A DNA stretch of 64,000 nt from contig BSBK01001296.1 in assembly GCA_027943335.1 (NCBI GenBank), forward strand, positions 1-64,000, written 5' to 3'. This DNA comes from Chamaecyparis obtusa. Lineage: Eukaryota; Streptophyta; Pinopsida; Cupressales; Cupressaceae. The notes under the pieces are model-generated. The model had not been told where the DNA came from, ran no database searches, and worked only from the letters and a program-made list of their open reading frames with translations. Shown piece after piece: positions 1-12,180 of the stretch. The translations under genes were made by a program, and so were the position numbers. How positions within the stretch are numbered: the first letter of the stretch is position 1; each line of letters begins with the position of its first letter.

Positions 1-980
1 GCCATATGACAAAGCTACGTTAAAATAGGAAACTTATTATAATCTCTACCTTGGATTTGTGTCTTGGATTCTGTTGTGTTAACCTTTTGCAAGGAGAATA
101 AGTCAGCAAGGAGTGTAGAATCAAGGATGAGTGGGTCTTTCAAGGTGGATAACTATTTTAGAAGTTCAATCATAGCTCCACTCCTTCCATCACTTTGTGG
201 TTGCTGATTCAGTCCAAGTCAATCTAGTTGCCACAGTTCCTATATTCTTGCAACAATAAAAGTGGCTTATCTTCTTGCATGAATGATGTTGTCATTCATA
301 TAACTGAAATTGTTATGATCTATAATGAAGGAACTAGTTTGTAGCAGTTCTATTTTTCCTAGTTGCTTTTAAATAAGCTGGAAGAGTTGATTCTAGGCTA
401 GTTAGTCATTTTGAGAATTTCATATTGTAAACTAGTGATAGAGTAAAAATACTTTGATATCCTATTGTACTTATGTTTTTTTAAATGATATATGATGGTT
501 CTTCATTTTAGTCTCTGAGTTATAATTCATTCATACTTTCATGGGGGGCCCACACGGGAGATGAATTCCTCATTCATGTTTTAGTAGGATTCAGTTAAGT
601 TTCTTCAAAGTTGTTAAGTACTGTTGGTCCTGTAGCTACTAGTAGCAGAACCATTGACTGTCTCTTGTAGCATAGGTTTACTTCTCAAGCATTATCTAAT
701 TACTGTTAAGTTTTTTTCCTGCAAGATGAGGTTAATCAGTAGTTTCAGTTTCTAGTATCAATCTCTTATAGCAATAGTTTGTACTTTAGTAGTGATGACT
801 ATTGAGAAGAACTAAAGCATAAACTTTGTAGCCATCATCTCAAGTTCACGCTCCCAGATTAATACAATTAAATGAAGTCTAGCATAATGTTCTAAGTAGA
901 AACATGATGATTTGTAGAAATAAATCACCATTAAAGGATGTCCAATCCTTGCGGTGCTAGGATGTTATTCTAACTAGACA
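1..980 (+). repeat. 5' LTR of Athila-like element 1 (left end outside window)
   Basis: Promoter/terminator repeat of element 1. It aligns along its whole visible length with the LTR at 10017-11403, starting at the equivalent of about 10424, so roughly 400 bp of its U3 lie left of the window. It ends in ACA at 980, directly before a primer binding site. The two copies differ by scattered substitutions, a few percent by eye, so this is an old but recognisable pair. Confidence 0.93.
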
Positions 981-984
981 TTTT

Positions 985-1001
985 TGGCATTGTTGTCGGG
1001 A
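985..1001 (+). other. Primer binding site, tRNA-Asp type, mutated
   Basis: TGGCATTGTTGTCGGGA begins five bases after the LTR. It resembles the plant tRNA-Asp complement TGGCGCCGTTGCCGGGG used by Athila/Tat elements. Most of the differences are C-to-T or G-to-A changes, as expected from deamination of methylated cytosine. Confidence 0.8.
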
Positions 1002-1062
1002 TGGTGTCAATTTAGTTTGACCCAGAAGTCATTAAGTTAGTTTTTAGTCTACATAATTTTGC

Positions 1063-2640
1063 ATGCATAGGCGTAGGGACCATCTTGGGAAATTCCTACC
1101 TAACCTTAATCATGAAGAACCATTTGAGGTTTTAGACCTAACATTTGAGTAAACTCAATTAGAAATCCCACAACAAGAAGAACCATTTGAGAACGTGTTT
1201 GCTGATGCTTTTGATCACTTGCCTTCACCACCATCATTTGAGGAATCTTACCATTTAAATGCCCTCTTTGCTTGCCTGAATATTTAGATAATGCAATGGC
1301 TCATCCTACTTTCCCTTTTCCTATTCCTATTCAACAAGGTAACCAAAATCTAAAGAACATTCATGCAGCAGCACTTCCTAAATTCTATGGATTCATTATA
1401 GAGGATCAAGAGACATTCCTATTTGAATTTTATGTCCTCTGCAGAAGCTATGATTACACTACTAATGGCCCATAAGCTCAAATTATTTCCTTCCACCTTA
1501 AAGGAGGCTACTCTACGGTGGTTTATGAGTTTGGGGTGCTGATGTTGTAGCAGATTGGAATTCAATGTGCACCATGTTTCTTGAGAAGTATAAAGATTAT
1601 TGCCAAGGATGAGACTTAAAGGGAGATGACATATTTAAAATGTCACAGAAGGAAGATGAAACTCTAGAAGACTATGTCTCTAGGTTTATGTTCAGCCTAC
1701 AACTTAATAGACAACATGAGCTGAATGAAGAGTCCAAAAGAATTTGTTTTTGAGGGGTGTGGATGATGGAAGTGTAGAGGCCCTTGACCTTATGGAAGGG
1801 GGAGACATTACTTAGAAAACATGGGAGGACATAAAGAACATATGTCTAAACTATTCAAGAGCCATTGTCAAGAAAGGAAGAGGTTTGAGAGCCTTGCCTC
1901 ACAAGTCTAATGGAGCAGGGGTGTCCAAAATGGAGTTATCCAATCTATTATCAGATTTCAAGTAGGACATCATTAATGATGTCACCACTCAATTAGACAC
2001 AATGCAACCAAGGAGAAAGGAGGATGAAGCTAATGCAATGTTAGCAGAATACTGTCCACACTGTAGGGAAAAGAAAAAAATTATCGGTGTAACTTTGTTG
2101 CAAGCTTGGAGTCCCAACCAATGCCTACTGAGTTCAAAGCCATAGATGAGAATGGATATGTGCTCTATGTTGCCCAGTGAAGGCCATGGGCTCAGAGACC
2201 AGGTATTCCCCAAGATCCTCTTCAAAATTTTAATAATACTAATGCATGGAAAAATCAAAAACATGGTGGATTTAGTGGGTATAATAGTTGGCAATAGCCT
2301 CAGCAAGGTTGGCAACAACCTCAGCAAGGCTGGCAATAGCATCAACACAATTGACAACAACCTCAGCAAGGTTGGAAACAATCCCAGCAAGGTTGGCAGA
2401 AGCATCAGCTAGGATGGCAACAATCTCAACAAGGTTGGTCACAACCTCAACAATCTTGGCAATAGCCACAACAGGGGTGGCGACAACAACACAATTGGAT
2501 GAACCAATCCAATCAACCAGCTTTGATGCCACCACCTCAGCAACCAAATTTGATGCCTCCTCCTATAGCCAATACTACTTCCCCTAAATAGACTTAATTG
2601 CTTTCTCAGCCTACTCCACATCCTAATAATGCCTAAACCA
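1063..2640 (+). pseudogene. gag: gag of element 1 (broken)
   Basis: Structural capsid polyprotein of the Athila-like element. A candidate ATG at 1063 opens a frame broken by a TAA and then a frameshift near 1260. The capsid core is recognisable: LPKFYG, then EDQETFLFEF and LCRSYDY (about 1372-1460), then KLKLFP and LRWFM in continuing frames, and LEDYVSRF near 1660. The C-terminal part is a Gln/Trp-rich heptad array (2289-2495), then a Pro-rich tail. Several stops and at least two frameshifts make it non-functional. It sits between the PBS and the protease, as expected for gag. Confidence 0.8.
2289..2495 (+). repeat. 21 bp tandem repeat in gag (WQQPQQG heptads)
   Basis: Nine consecutive 21 bp units starting TGG at 2289, 2310, 2331, 2352, 2373, 2394, 2415, 2436 and 2457, then a shortened 18 bp unit at 2478. 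In the gag frame each unit reads close to W-Q-Q-P-Q-Q-G. All units keep the 3n length even though several carry stops (caa/cag to taa/tag), so the array expanded while coding. Confidence 0.9.
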
Positions 2641-2989
2641 ACAACGCAATAGTAGAGCTATGCAATTTCCCTGAATAATATCCATTTAAGATCAGGCACA
2701 ACTCTTCCTCCTCCTTAGTAGCCTATTATCACTGAAGTTGAGGATGCCTCAATAGAACAAACTGAGGTGCCAGTTCAACCTTCTATTCCTACTTCTCCTA
2801 TAGCACAAGCACCCCCATTTCCTCATAGGTTGGAGGAACAAGTTAAGCCAGTGGAAAATCAAGTAGTGTTGGATTTGCTTGCCCAACTAAAGAAAATGAT
2901 AGTAAAGATTCCCTGCTAGATGCCATAAAGGAAGTACCTGCCTATACTAAAGCCATCAAGAAGCTTGTATCAAGCATCCTAGGAGGAAG

Positions 2990-3544
2990 AAAAAGGATCC
3001 TAAAACCATGCATGTCCTAGGCCAGTTGTCTGACCTAATGTTGGAGAAATTGATAGTTTCTCAAGTATTCTGATCCTGGTAGCCCTGTGGTTACAATCAC
3101 TATTCAAGGAATGCAAGTTCAAAATTCTCTAGTTGACTTAGGTGTGTCAATAAATGTCATGACAAGGAAGTAATGTCTCAGTTATATATCATCGGTCTTA
3201 GGGAAACCCCAAACATCATTTAGCTTGCTGATAGTTCCACCATCACACCTAATGGGATGGTAGAGGATGTAATAGTCACCTTGAATTCTTGGGAATATCT
3301 GGTTGACTTTGTTGTCCTCTCTCCAAAGGCTAACTTGGGAGGATATCCAATAATTCTAGGAAAACCTTGGCTAGCTATTGCAGATGCCTATATAGCTTGT
3401 TGGTCGGGGAAAATGACTATATCCAATGGAGTCAACACTAAAAATTTGACTCTATATTCCCCAGCTCAACCTCTGTTACAAGATGACCAGATAATCTGGC
3501 CAGATTTGGATGATACTGAACCTGAGGTTAATTCCATTCGTTAG
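2990..3544 (+). pseudogene. pol: Protease region of element 1 pol (broken)
   Basis: Retropepsin-type aspartic protease that would process Gag-Pol. The catalytic motif reads LVDLGVSINVM near 3130-3160, with Leu in place of the usual Ser/Thr after Asp. The C-terminal flap motif (IILGKPWL) lies near 3350. The first part is frameshifted; from 3257 a 95-codon frame stays open to a TAG at 3542. It follows gag and precedes RT, the normal Ty3/gypsy order. Confidence 0.75.
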
Positions 3545-3775
3545 TTAATGATGATATCTAGGGAACCTTTTGTAGCTTCTAGGGAGGAAGATGAAATAAT
3601 TTTCTCCATTATTTTGAATGAGTATGGGGTGCAATCCCAAGTGTGTTCCCAAGAGGACTATGTCCTTGACACCTTGTTACCACCTATTGGTGTCCTGCAG
3701 TATTCAGAAACTTCCAAATTTCTTCATACATTATTGCCTCACGAAATGGAGTCTTCCCCGATTGCTTAGCTATCC

Positions 3776-4860
3776 ATGGCAGAAAAAGTCACTAAGTTAG
3801 AGGTTAGCTCAGGGTGGGAGTTAAATGTAAATAGTGCCTTAACTCTCTCTTACCAAACAGATGTCCTGCAACTTCTAAAAGAACATCAATTAGCCTTTTC
3901 TTGGGATTATACTGACATGAAAGGTCTAGACCCTAAGCTCTGCACTCAAAAAATTTATATCAGCCCTGATTTCAGACCTGTTCACCAACCTCAGTGAAGG
4001 GTAAACCCAACTCTAAGGGATATAGTAAAGAATGAGTTGCAGAAGTTTCTAAATGCTAGATTCATTTATCCCATTTCTGATAGTCAATGGGTCTCCCCTC
4101 TTATCATAGTGCCTAAAAAAGGGGGAAAGTGGAGATTTTGTGTCGACTATAGAGAGCTTAACATAGCCACTAAGAAGGACCACTTCCCATTGCCATTCAT
4201 AGATCAAGTCCTTGATAACTTAGCTGGAAAGAAATACTTCTCTTTTATGGATGGATTCAGTGGTTATAATCAGATACAAATTGCCCCTAAGGATTAGGAG
4301 AAGACAACATTCACCTACCCATGGGGGACATTTGCCTATTTAGTGCTTCCTTTTGGGTTGTGTAATGCCCCTGCTACCTTCCAACTAGCTGTGATCAGTA
4401 TATTCTCAGATATCTCTGCTGATTGCATGGAGATTTACATGGATGACTTTACCACATATGGGCATACTTTTGATGAGGCCAAGGAAAATTTGGAGAAAGT
4501 TCTTCAGAGATTCATGATTATAACCTTTCTCTTAATAGTGAAAAGTGCTTCATGATGATGGAAGAGGGGGTTGTCTTAGGATATTTCATTTCTTCAAAAT
4601 GTATTCAAGTGGACCCTACCAAGATTGAAGTAATCAACACATTACCTAGTCTAGCAAAACAAAAATATGTGTACAGTTTTATTGGACATGTTGGGTGTTA
4701 TAGAAGGTTTATAAAAGATTTCAGTCAGCTTGCAGCACTGTTGTATAACTTTCTCAAGAAGGATGTTGAATTTTCTTGGGATTCAGAGTGTGCTAAGTCT
4801 TTCCTGCAGATTAAAGAAGTTCTCACCACAACACCAGTGTTGAGAGGACCTAATTAGGGA
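3776..4860 (+). pseudogene. pol: Reverse transcriptase of element 1 (broken)
   Basis: Ty3/gypsy RT. Visible blocks in order: FSWDYTDMKGL (about 3900), WVSPLIIVPKKGGKWRFCVDYRELN (4088-4165), HFPLPFIDQ, SFMDGFSGYNQIQIAP (4240-4290), LPFGLCNAPATFQ (4343-4383), the catalytic YMDD at 4436-4447, LGYF, and a thumb ending near 4857. In-frame stops are TGA 3995, TAG 4295 and TAG 4855, with a frameshift near 4553. The catalytic aspartates survive but the frame does not. Confidence 0.92.
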
Positions 4861-5223
4861 TTACCTTATCACATCCATACTGACACCTCAGACTATGCTA
4901 TTGGAGCTATTCTTGGCCAGAAGGTGGACTCTATTGAACATGCCATTTACTTTATTAGTAAGAATTTGCAAGGTGCTGAGTTTAACTATACTGTTACTGA
5001 AAAAGAACTTATTGCAGTCATTTATGCCCTAAATAAATTTAGACACTACATTACTAGATATGAGATCTATGTGCATACCGACCATTCTGCTATTAAATAT
5101 CTCATGAACAAGCCTGCAATCTCTTGTAGATTGGCTTGCTAGTTGCTACTTTTGCAAGAGTTTGACATTACCATCATCAATAAACTTGGTAAAACTAATG
5201 TGGTTGCTGATTTTCTTTCTTAG
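4861..5223 (+). pseudogene. pol: RNase H of element 1 (broken)
   Basis: Retroviral-type RNase H that removes RNA from the RNA:DNA hybrid. Blocks: HTDTSDYAIGAIL (4876-4915, first catalytic Asp present), YFISKNL, TEKELIAVIYALNKFRHYI, and HTDHSAIKYL (about 5080-5104). TAGs at 5140 and 5221 interrupt the end. Only about 50 bp separate it from integrase, so there is no room for an archaeal-type RNase H. That separates element 1 from the Tat-like elements here and fits Athila. Confidence 0.88.
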
Positions 5224-6570
5224 TTGCATGTACCTAATGATCCTACAACAATTGATGACAATTTTCCCGATGAACATCTTTTCTTACTAACTATACACAA
5301 TCCTTGGTATGCTGATATTGCCAATTACCTCACAACTGGTAAGACACCAGCTCATTTCTCTGCTAAAGAAAGGAGATTGTTAACTAAAAAGAGATTTAAT
5401 TGTTCATGGATTTTTGGATTCATGTTTTATACTAGTCCTGACCAAGTAACTAGAAGATGTAGTCAAGAGGATGAAACCTATGATATCCTCAAGGCATGTC
5501 ATGATGAACCTTGCGGTGGATATTTTGCAACCAAAAGAACAACATTGAAGATTTTGACTACAGGTTATTATTGGCCTAGTCTCCACAAGGATGCTACTCA
5601 GTACACCAAAAAGTGTGATAAATGCCAACACATGGGCCGCCCTACAAAGATAGATGAAATGCCCCTACAACCATAGGTAGTTGTCACACCCTTTGACAAA
5701 TGGGGGATTGACTTTGTTGGTCCTATTAAGCTCTCTTCCCAAGGTAAATCTTATATCCTTGTTTGCAGTGACTATGTTACAAAATGGGCTAAGGCTAAGC
5801 CTATGAAGCACCCTAGGGATAAAAATGTTGCAAAATTCCTTTATGAATTCATCTTCACTCGATTTGGAGTACCAAGGGAGATTCAATCTGATCAAGGTCC
5901 TTAGTTTACTTCTAATTTAATTACTGCTCTGATGGAGGAATATAACATCAGGCATGGTAAATATTCACCCTATCACCCCCAAGCTAATAGGTAGGTGGAA
6001 GTTACCAATAGGGAGTTGGAATCTATTCTCACTAAAACAGTCACCATTCGTAAGAAAGATTGGGCTATCTGACTTCCTGAAGCACTTTGGGCATACCGAA
6101 CTACAGGGAAGTATACAATTAGTTTCACACCATTTGAGATTTTCTATGGTCACTCTACAGTCATGCCTATTGAATTCAAACATAAGATGCTTAGGAAAAC
6201 TCTTGATCTTGGGATGGATCTCACTACAGCATAGCAAGTCAGGATCCTAAGTTTGAATGGCCTTAATGAGTGGAGGAAATCTAGCCTGCATAACACCGAA
6301 TTAATCCAAACTCAACACAAGCAATGACATGACAAGTTTGTCAAGGAAAAAATGTTCTTAGTTGGAGACTGGGTACTCTATGACTCTTGGTACTAGTATA
6401 ATCCATGGAAATTCCAAACAAGATGGCTTGGCCCATATGAGATAATTGTAGTCTTTCCAAATGGCACGGTTCAACTCTCCACGGTTGATCTGGTACGTTT
6501 ATAATTGTTGGTCAATGGTCATAGATTGAAGTTGTATCACAAACCCCAGAGCAAGGATGAGTTCCTATAG
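5224..6570 (+). pseudogene. pol: Integrase of element 1 (broken)
   Basis: Integrase that would insert the cDNA. The zinc domain is seen at about 5490-5640 (KCDKCQHMG closes it; the His side is weak). Core: WGIDFVGP (first Asp, about 5703), IQSDQGP (second Asp, about 5884), and a region with NRELES (Glu, about 6010). The C-terminal part carries TRWLGPYEI near 6420 and a basic tail. Stops include TAG 5674, 5902 and 5992, plus TGA and frame changes after 6060. Confidence 0.88.
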
Positions 6571-7183
6571 CAATTCTCTTCTTCTATTGGTGAAACCCTT
6601 CCTGTAGCCACTCGTAATGGGCTTTATGCTCATTTACCTTCCTCACTCTAAAATGGTCTTTTCACCTTCATAATAAACACTTTCTTCAAGAAAGTCACTT
6701 CACCATAATAAATTTCCGCTTCATTTCTAACTCTACCACCCATCCACCTCATATTTTTCTTTCATTCATGGATAATTAATAGCTGCCACCTCACCAGTAC
6801 TTCAGGTTAGCACACAATTCAAGGTATACCACTTTAATGTGTTTTCCATTTTATTTTAGCGTATGCCTTGTCATTACTGCAAGTGAGGGCCCACTTGAAA
6901 TATCTTAAGCTGGGGGGGGAAGTTTATTTGTTTTTTTTGTCATTATGTTCATGCGATCTTTATATTTATTCTTTTCTCCTATCGTACTTGTATTTTTCTA
7001 CCATGATTAGACATTTTTGAAAATCATTGAGTTGTTTGTTATCTTTCACATGTATAAAACTAAGGTGGCAAGTTATTTTGAGTATGAGTTCTGTGGAGTG
7101 TACTTATGAGTAATTATGAAATGATAACATTGTAATTTGCATTTATGTTACTCATAAGCTCATTTCTTGAGCTGCTTTGCTAG
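6571..7183 (+). other. Post-integrase spacer of element 1 with internal PPT-like motif
   Basis: No credible coding here. A purine tract AAGCTGGGGGGGGAAG at 6907-6922 nearly copies the 3' polypurine tract at 10004-10016. It marks the boundary between pol and the third ORF and may be a second plus-strand priming site, or the scar of an ancestral 3' end. The rest is AT-rich. Confidence 0.6.
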
Positions 7184-10005
7184 AAATTTCTAAATTTGAA
7201 TCATCTTGCAACCTACCTTTTCAAGCTTTCTTATTTGAAATTCTGGTTGTCTATTTTATTTCCTGTAACTCTGTTTGGGTATCTTAGAAACAAGATAATG
7301 GGTGGTGACCTCATCAAAAGAGAGCCTACTGTGCATGGTGTTTTTCTTGAAGATCAGAATTGTAGGCCGTATTTCCAGACAAGGGGTTGGATGGCTTATG
7401 TCTAGAAATTGACTAGATGGGATGATGAGGTTGCACTTTAGTTTCTTGGCTCCTTGAAAGGAGTGGCTACAGTTAAAGGATTGAAGGTGCTATTTTCTCA
7501 ATTAGTTTTGGTAGAGGTCATGGGATTACCACTTGAGGGTGAGGAATTTGAAGATAACCTTGACCCAACTACTTCTAGAGCTCAATTCACTCTTCATATA
7601 GACCCACCACTTGAAGTGGATAAAAAACAAGGTACATTTTGGTTATCTCTTCTTGAACTATTTAAATAGTGTGCAGTTTATATCATTAGGTATTTCACCT
7701 ATGAAGGGAGGCATTCATTTCTACATGTTGCACACTTTAAATTCTTAAGTAGCTTGAGTCATGATAACTGGCCTATCAATGTCCCTAGTTTTGTGTTTTT
7801 TATTCTGTCAAAACAAGTCATTCTAGTCCAAGAGGGTAAATGAAATTCTATCTCTCACCACTGTTTGATTAAGATGGTAGTGGAAAAAGCCTTAAGAGAA
7901 CAGTCAGATATTTCCTAGGAGGAATTTCTGCTACATGGGTTTAAGGAGCCTACCCCTGAACCAATTGGGCATAGAGTGGGACAAAGGGTTAAAACTACTA
8001 CAGGGGTTAGGAATTTTTTTATTGAAATAGGACAATGTTCTTCTTCCAAGAAGAAATCTAGGGTTAGGACCCCTAATTTCCCTAGTTCTACTAATTCTTC
8101 TACTTTAAGAACAACTCATGAAGAGGAACTGGAGACTCCTACAGAAAAGGTTGAGGTTTCTCCTACAATGGAAATGATTTCCCCAATGGATAAGAAAAAG
8201 AAAATTAACCCTAGTACTAGTCAGTGGGCTAAGGCATCTCCTACAGCCACAAACACATCTAGAAAAAGAAAAGCTCCAGCAAAGAAGGAGGAAACTCCGT
8301 TAAGGAGAAGTGCTAGGAAGAGGTCAAAAACAACTGAGGAGATTCTAGCTAATGATCCAAATGTAACACAAGATTCTGGGTAGAAGGAAGAAGAAGATGG
8401 AAACATTTAGCAAGAAGCTGAATTACAGCTTGAAACTTCTCAGCAGGAAGGAAAATGGACTGAAATTATGGAACAAGATACATTTGAGGAATGTCTTGAT
8501 GTTAAAATAGAGTAGGTTCCTGATAAGCCAATTAATGTAGAAGTCATCATAATCAGAGATGATTCCATCTCGGAAGACTAGGCTTATGTGTTTCGAAGGA
8601 GAGGACCAACCTCTAGGAATTTTCAGGAAGCTGATTCAAAAAGTGATGATTCTGATAGTTACATCAGGGAAGTAGATGAAATGGCATTCTCTCCTACAGT
8701 AGAGTCTCTTGCAGCAGAAAGGGATCCTTATCAAGAAAATCTAGATACTGACATAGACCTAGTCAATAAGGTTGTGGAGAAAATTTTAAATGAAGGGTTA
8801 GATACATTAGCTTCAGTGGCTCATCAATGTTCTAACACTGAGAGAGATATGATCATCTAGACAGATCCTTTGAAGAGGAAAAATGTTAATAATGGTAAGT
8901 CATCTATTTCTACAGCAACAAACAATTCCAGCCCTAGTACAGTAACAGGTCAATCTAGTTCAAATTCTTTGTTGTCTGTTATCTTCCAATTATCTAAGCA
9001 ATTAAATTCTGAGAGAGAGTAGTGGAAACAACAACATAAAGAACTAAATAGGGTAGTGGACCTTCATTATCAGGAAACACTTATTCAGGAGGAAAAGATA
9101 GAACAATTAAGTGAAAAAATTGACAAAAATTACATCTTTAATTCCTGACCTGATGGGTTGTAGATCTCAATCACCTGTCTATGCTCTATTTCTTAAGGAA
9201 TAGCTGTTAAACTATCAAATGACCTATATTATGCAAGATAGGTCTTCCTCATTACAAGAGCCTACCCAATTTTCTCAAGCATTCCACAACTCTCTTGCAG
9301 CCATTCAAAATCTATTTTGTGAACTTTATCTCCATAACCTAGCAGTCCCTAATGACCGAGTTTGGAATCCCTTGTTTTGGGGATATTCAACTCAGAGCCC
9401 TCATGTCCTGGGTATAGAATGAAATAAGTTGGAACACTCAAGCTAAGGTATATAGGGATTTGGAGTCAGATATTCCCCTGTTTCTAAGGCCTGAAGCTAA
9501 AGATCCTAAAACTTACTACTATAATTGGTTAAGGATAGCCCCTTCTGACTCAGGTAGTAAGATTATTTATCCAATGAGGAATGAAGCATTCAATGCATAT
9601 GAGAAGATGATGGATTCCAAACTACCTAAGGCTAGAAATTCCATTCAGTGGCGTTGGAACAATTTATCAAGGGAGATGAGAAATAGAGAACCGCATTCAC
9701 ATTTCAATTTTGCTATGGCAACACAATGCGCCCCTTGGTACATTGCATTGGGAAGAGAAAGAGAAAGTTTCTAGATTCCATTAACCTTTTAGCCTCCATT
9801 GCTAATGTCTCCTTTGCTTGCAAAGTCAAAAAATTTGGACAGTTTTGATATGCAAAAGGAAAAGGATAGATGGAAGAAGCACAGGGAAACAAAGGGATTC
9901 TACTGGAGCCGTGCAGAGAGTGGTACTAGACAGAGAACAACTGCTAACTACAGATTGACAGCCAGGTTAAAGAATTTATTTTCTAGAGGATCAACAAATA
10001 GTTAA
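7184..10005 (+). pseudogene. Third ORF (env position) of Athila-like element 1, broken
   Basis: Long coding relic between integrase and the 3' LTR, where Athila elements carry an extra, often env-like, ORF. I recognise no domain and assign no function. One frame runs from 7184 to about 9145 (first ATG 7298), broken by ten TAG and two TGA codons and no TAA. It then shifts near 9145 and 9440 and ends with TAA 10003-10005 beside the PPT. Visible: a hydrophobic stretch (FWLSILFPVTLFGYL) just upstream of the ATG, an acidic/Ser-rich middle, a strongly basic NLS-like segment (RKRKAPAKKE, then RRSARKRSK, about 8260-8330), and a charged, probably coiled-coil region near 9020-9130. Gag-like or env-like origin is open. 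Confidence 0.65.
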
Positions 10006-10016
10006 GCTGGGGGGAA
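10004..10016 (+). other. 3' polypurine tract of element 1
   Basis: AAGCTGGGGGGAA directly abuts the TG of the 3' LTR. It primes plus-strand DNA synthesis. The TAA of the third ORF overlaps its first bases. Confidence 0.85.
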
Positions 10017-11403
<1,387 letters not shown>

Positions 11404-12180
11404 CATATGACACATGGTTTTAATGTTGTATGATGATGTAATGGTTTAATGATTAATGTGATGTAATGGTATTTATGGATGCATTTATTTGATGATGTGG
11501 ATAAATGTAATGGATATATGGTATATAAATGTGATGTGAAATGTGATGGACGCAATTATGAATTGGATGCTTTAATGATTAATGATTTATATGTAAATGA
11601 AAATACTGCAATGTTTTATATGTATGAATTGGATGAATGCACCTATATGAACAATGTAATGTACTAACGATATGATCTTGAACATGAAATGATGTAATGA
11701 TGTAGAATGAATGCAATTTTAATAATGTCTTAATGATGATGAACTAATTCCATTAAAAGATTAAATCAATGAACACAAATTAATGTGACTTAATGAAATG
11801 ACCTGGTGAAAGATTTGATATGAATGCAACCTAATGAAAGATAATACCTCAAATAAACCAGTTGTATGCAATGTTATAAGATCAACTTAATGAAAATGAA
11901 TAATGAAATGTGATGAATTAATGAGTATGAATGAGTTTAAGGATGAATGTAAACTAATGCAAATAAGTTTAATGAATATGACCTATTATTATATTAAAAG
12001 AATTTATTTAAAAATGAATGTAATGAAGATGGCTAACGGAATGCAAACTACAATGAATGCAATCTAAAATGAATGAAAACTAATGCACTTTAATTTAAAT
12101 GAACTTAGGTAAATGTCTTAAATGGATGCAAATTTTTCATGATTTAAAATGAATCTAACATATGCCTTTAATCTAATGCA
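11404..12180. repeat. Low-complexity TAATG/AATGA-rich tract
   Basis: About 780 bp dominated by recurring ATG, AATGA and TAATG words on the + strand (for example gatgtaatggtttaatga). It encodes nothing convincing: a 62-codon frame at 11479 is a by-product of the repeat. It directly follows the 3' LTR of element 1 and probably belongs to the 3' non-coding part of element 2. Confidence 0.7.

Noticed and set aside
1989..2621. Minus-strand frames rich in Leu, Val and Ala over the gag repeat
   Set aside because: They are antisense readings of the 21 bp WQQPQQG array.
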